DNA from: an uncultured Bacteroides sp.
GTDB lineage: Bacteria > Bacteroidota > Bacteroidia > Bacteroidales > Bacteroidaceae
Length of the DNA stretch: 64,000 bases
Assembly: GCA_947574505.1 (NCBI GenBank)
Contig: CANPJW010000006.1
Location: 28,704-92,703 of the forward strand
Direction of reading: 5' to 3'
Part shown: positions 62,263 through 64,000 of the stretch, piece by piece
How the letters are laid out: each line of letters opens with the position of its first letter
How positions within the stretch are numbered: position 1 is the stretch's first letter
Translations under genes and position numbers: made by a program
The notes under the pieces: model-generated
Database searches by the model: none
The model's input: the letters and a program-made list of their open reading frames with translations, nothing else
Told to the model about the DNA's origin: nothing

Positions 62263-62270
62263 TATATTTG
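62263..62270 (+). promoter_or_regulatory. Candidate -7 box of the DUF1016 gene
   Basis: TATATTTG lies 20 bases before the ATG. The -33 position has only AGTTTC, so the promoter is tentative. Confidence 0.4.
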
Positions 62271-62276
62271 TATTCT

Positions 62277-62289
62277 GAAAATATCATAA
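62277..62289 (+). repeat. 13-base direct repeat flanking the recombinase gene, right copy
   Basis: GAAAATATCATAA, identical to 60803-60815, directly before the DUF1016 start codon. Confidence 0.5.
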
Positions 62290-62290
62290 G

Positions 62291-63580
62291 ATGAGCAACA
62301 ACGGACATAACATAGAAAAGACGAATTTTGATGCATTTATAAATGCTGTCGGTTCGGAAATACAACAGGCGCAAGTACGGCTGATTACCGCTGCCAATGC
62401 GCAAATGTTGTTCCATTACTGGAAAATGGGCAACTATATTCTCTATCATCAGCAACTGCACGGATGGGGAAGCAAAACCATCAAACAATTGGCAAAGGCT
62501 ATCCGATTCAATTATCCCGAAAAGAAAGGTTATTCGGAACGCAACCTTACCTATATGTGTCAGTTTGCAAGAACATATCCATTGAGAGCATTGCAGAATT
62601 TCATTGATACGGATGCAAAGCTGATAGCTCCAAGCGTGAAGAAAATTGAAGATGAAGTACACTACTTAAATGATTCGCAATTTACGCAAGAGCCTCTTGC
62701 GCAAATTCAATCCGTTGATAACAAAGAAATTATAATCACGCAAGAACCTCTTGCACAAATTCATAATGTTGCCAAAACCGTATCCGACATTTACCGTATG
62801 GAAATTAAGGATATAGAAAACGTATTTATGGCATCACCTGTTGCAAGAACCAATTGGGCAAGCCATGTGATTATGCTTAACAGTTCGCTTCCATTGGGCG
62901 TAAGCTATTGGTACATGAAACAGTCCGTGGAAATGGGCTGGAGCAGCAATGTTCTTAAAATACAAATTGAGACCAACTTATATAGCAGACAAATCAGCAA
63001 CAACAAGGTTAATAATTTCACAGCCACGCTTCCTGCACCGCAAAGCGACCTTGCCAATTACCTTCTGAAAGACCCATACATCTTTGACTTGGCTGGAACT
63101 AAGGAAAAGGCAGACGAAAGGGACATAGAAGAACAACTGGTTAAGCACGTCACCCGTTACTTGCTGGAAATGGGGAATGGCTTTGCCTTTGTTGCCCGAC
63201 AAAAACACTTTCAAATTGGTAACAGCGATTTCTATGCAGACTTGATTCTGTATTCCATCCCCTTACACGCATACATTGTAGTAGAATTAAAGGCTACCCC
63301 ATTCAAACCGGAGTATGCAGGACAACTGAACTTCTACATCAATGTGGTGGATGACAAACTGAGGGGAGAGAATGACAACAAGACTATCGGGTTGTTGCTG
63401 TGCAAGGGGAAAGACGAAGTTGTAGCGCAATACGCATTGACAGGCTACGACCAGCCGATAGGCATCAGCGATTACCAGTTGAGCAAGGCTATACCTGAAA
63501 ACTTAAAATCGGCTCTGCCAAGTATAGAAGAAGTGGAGGAAGAACTGACTTCCCTTCTTGATAAAGATAAGAATCCATAA
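62291..63580 (+). CDS. DUF1016 / YhcG-type PD-(D/E)XK nuclease protein
   Basis: 429 residues. The DUF1016 N-terminal helical domain (about 12-105) contains YWKMGNYI and the GYSERNLTYMCQFARTYP signature. The C-terminal YhcG nuclease domain (about 270-400) has FVARQKHFQIGNSDFYADLI, then YIVVELKATPFKPEYAGQLNFY, where D, E-L-K and Q are the nuclease positions. Between the domains is an internal repeat: TQEPLAQI occurs twice within about 22 residues. Such proteins frequently accompany type I restriction-modification genes and integrases in Bacteroidota; an exact function is not established. It follows the recombinase by 65 bases. Confidence 0.9.
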   Translation: MSNNGHNIEKTNFDAFINAVGSEIQQAQVRLITAANAQMLFHYWKMGNYILYHQQLHGWGSKTIKQLAKAIRFNYPEKKGYSERNLTYMCQFARTYPLRALQNFIDTDAKLIAPSVKKIEDEVHYLNDSQFTQEPLAQIQSVDNKEIIITQEPLAQIHNVAKTVSDIYRMEIKDIENVFMASPVARTNWASHVIMLNSSLPLGVSYWYMKQSVEMGWSSNVLKIQIETNLYSRQISNNKVNNFTATLPAPQSDLANYLLKDPYIFDLAGTKEKADERDIEEQLVKHVTRYLLEMGNGFAFVARQKHFQIGNSDFYADLILYSIPLHAYIVVELKATPFKPEYAGQLNFYINVVDDKLRGENDNKTIGLLLCKGKDEVVAQYALTGYDQPIGISDYQLSKAIPENLKSALPSIEEVEEELTSLLDKDKNP

Positions 63581-63591
63581 ACCAAGCGTAT

Positions 63592-64000
63592 ATGGCAGGA
63601 GAAATACAGATTATGATTCCCCAATACGGCGAACTCAACCGGATATACAGCGACTTTATAGTCAGCCATACTTTCTCTTTTGACAAGCAGAAATTCATCA
63701 CGGACTTCTATAAGCAATACAATGACACAAAAGCTTTTGAAGCCGCCATCCTTGAACTGGTGCTTGACAAACAGAAAGAAAAATATACTCTGGTTCTCAA
63801 CAGCCTGAGAACCGAGATAGAGAAAAACATACTGATTTACGAAAAACATCCATTGTTTGATGATGAGATAATTTCTCGTGTGTGCTACAACTTCGCTGGC
63901 AGATATGACGCTGATATAGAAGCACAGTTGAGAGTTACACAAAATTTAAGCAAGCCTTTGAATGAAGCATACAACAGGTATGATTCCATTGGCTACAGGG
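63592..64000 (+). CDS. Unknown protein, N-terminal part (runs off window)
   Basis: The first 136 codons from ATG at 63592, 11 bases after the DUF1016 stop, continue past the window. It opens MAGEIQIMIPQYGELNRIYS and continues with DKQKFITDFYKQYNDTKAFEAAIL and LVLNSLRTEIEKNILIYEKH. It is mostly helical and soluble, with no signal peptide. The family is not recognised. The tight spacing suggests it belongs to the same mobile or defence cassette as the DUF1016 gene. Confidence 0.7.
   Translation, partial: MAGEIQIMIPQYGELNRIYSDFIVSHTFSFDKQKFITDFYKQYNDTKAFEAAILELVLDKQKEKYTLVLNSLRTEIEKNILIYEKHPLFDDEIISRVCYNFAGRYDADIEAQLRVTQNLSKPLNEAYNRYDSIGYR

Overview
The window is a chromosomal stretch of a gut Bacteroides (Bacteroidota), probably close to B. 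thetaiotaomicron or B. ovatus. The evidence is SusC/SusD pairs, a hybrid two-component regulator, NigD-type lipoproteins, promoters with a TAnnTTTG -7 box instead of a sigma-70 -10 box, weak Shine-Dalgarno sites, a das1/dma1/nigD1 envelope-stress locus and a menaquinone operon ending in menE.

Layout. (1) 1-18.7 kb, minus strand: a polysaccharide utilization locus. In transcription order it holds a PL38-like lyase with a CBM6-like tail, a hybrid two-component regulator, a lone ECF sigma factor, SusC, SusD, two IPT/TIG surface glycan-binding lipoproteins, a second PL38-like lipoprotein lyase, a GH28-like beta-helix hydrolase and a GH43 enzyme cut by the window edge. (2) 18.8-26.8 kb, minus strand: an envelope operon (DUF3575 protein, OmpA-like/TPR protein, protein of four tandem beta-barrel-like repeats) preceded by a heparinase II/III-type lyase. 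The substrate is probably an acidic, uronate-containing polysaccharide; this is inferred. (3) 27.0-31.2 kb, plus strand: hydBAC, a trimeric NAD-linked [FeFe]-hydrogenase. (4) 31.2-36.1 kb: an A/T-rich accessory island with a structured RNA leader, a PD-(D/E)XK restriction-like nuclease and four unrecognised genes. It ends at two tRNA-Ser genes. (5) 36.7-39.7 kb: pflB-pflA. (6) 39.9-41.4 kb: an AAA-ATPase-like/nuclease protein. (7) 41.7-44.4 kb: sigma factor, dual-membrane anti-sigma factor and a divergent NigD lipoprotein, matching the Dma1 vesiculation locus described in B. thetaiotaomicron. (8) 44.5-45.8 kb: a decayed sigma/SusC remnant. (9) 46.7-53.7 kb, minus strand: menaquinone operon (HAD-MenI fusion, menF, menD, menB, menC, menE). 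(10) 54.0-60.7 kb: TPR/AraC membrane regulator, cytoplasmic alpha-amylase, divergent pullulanase and a MscS channel. (11) 60.8-64 kb: the left end of a mobile element at a tRNA-Ser 3'-end remnant, with a tyrosine recombinase, a DUF1016 nuclease and a partial unknown gene.

How the genes work together. The left third senses, binds, imports and cleaves a glycan. Hydrogenase and pyruvate formate-lyase belong to mixed-acid fermentation, menaquinone feeds fumarate respiration, and amylase plus pullulanase process intracellular alpha-glucan. The accessory regions carry nuclease genes typical of defence or mobile DNA. No CRISPR array, rRNA or complete insertion sequence was seen.
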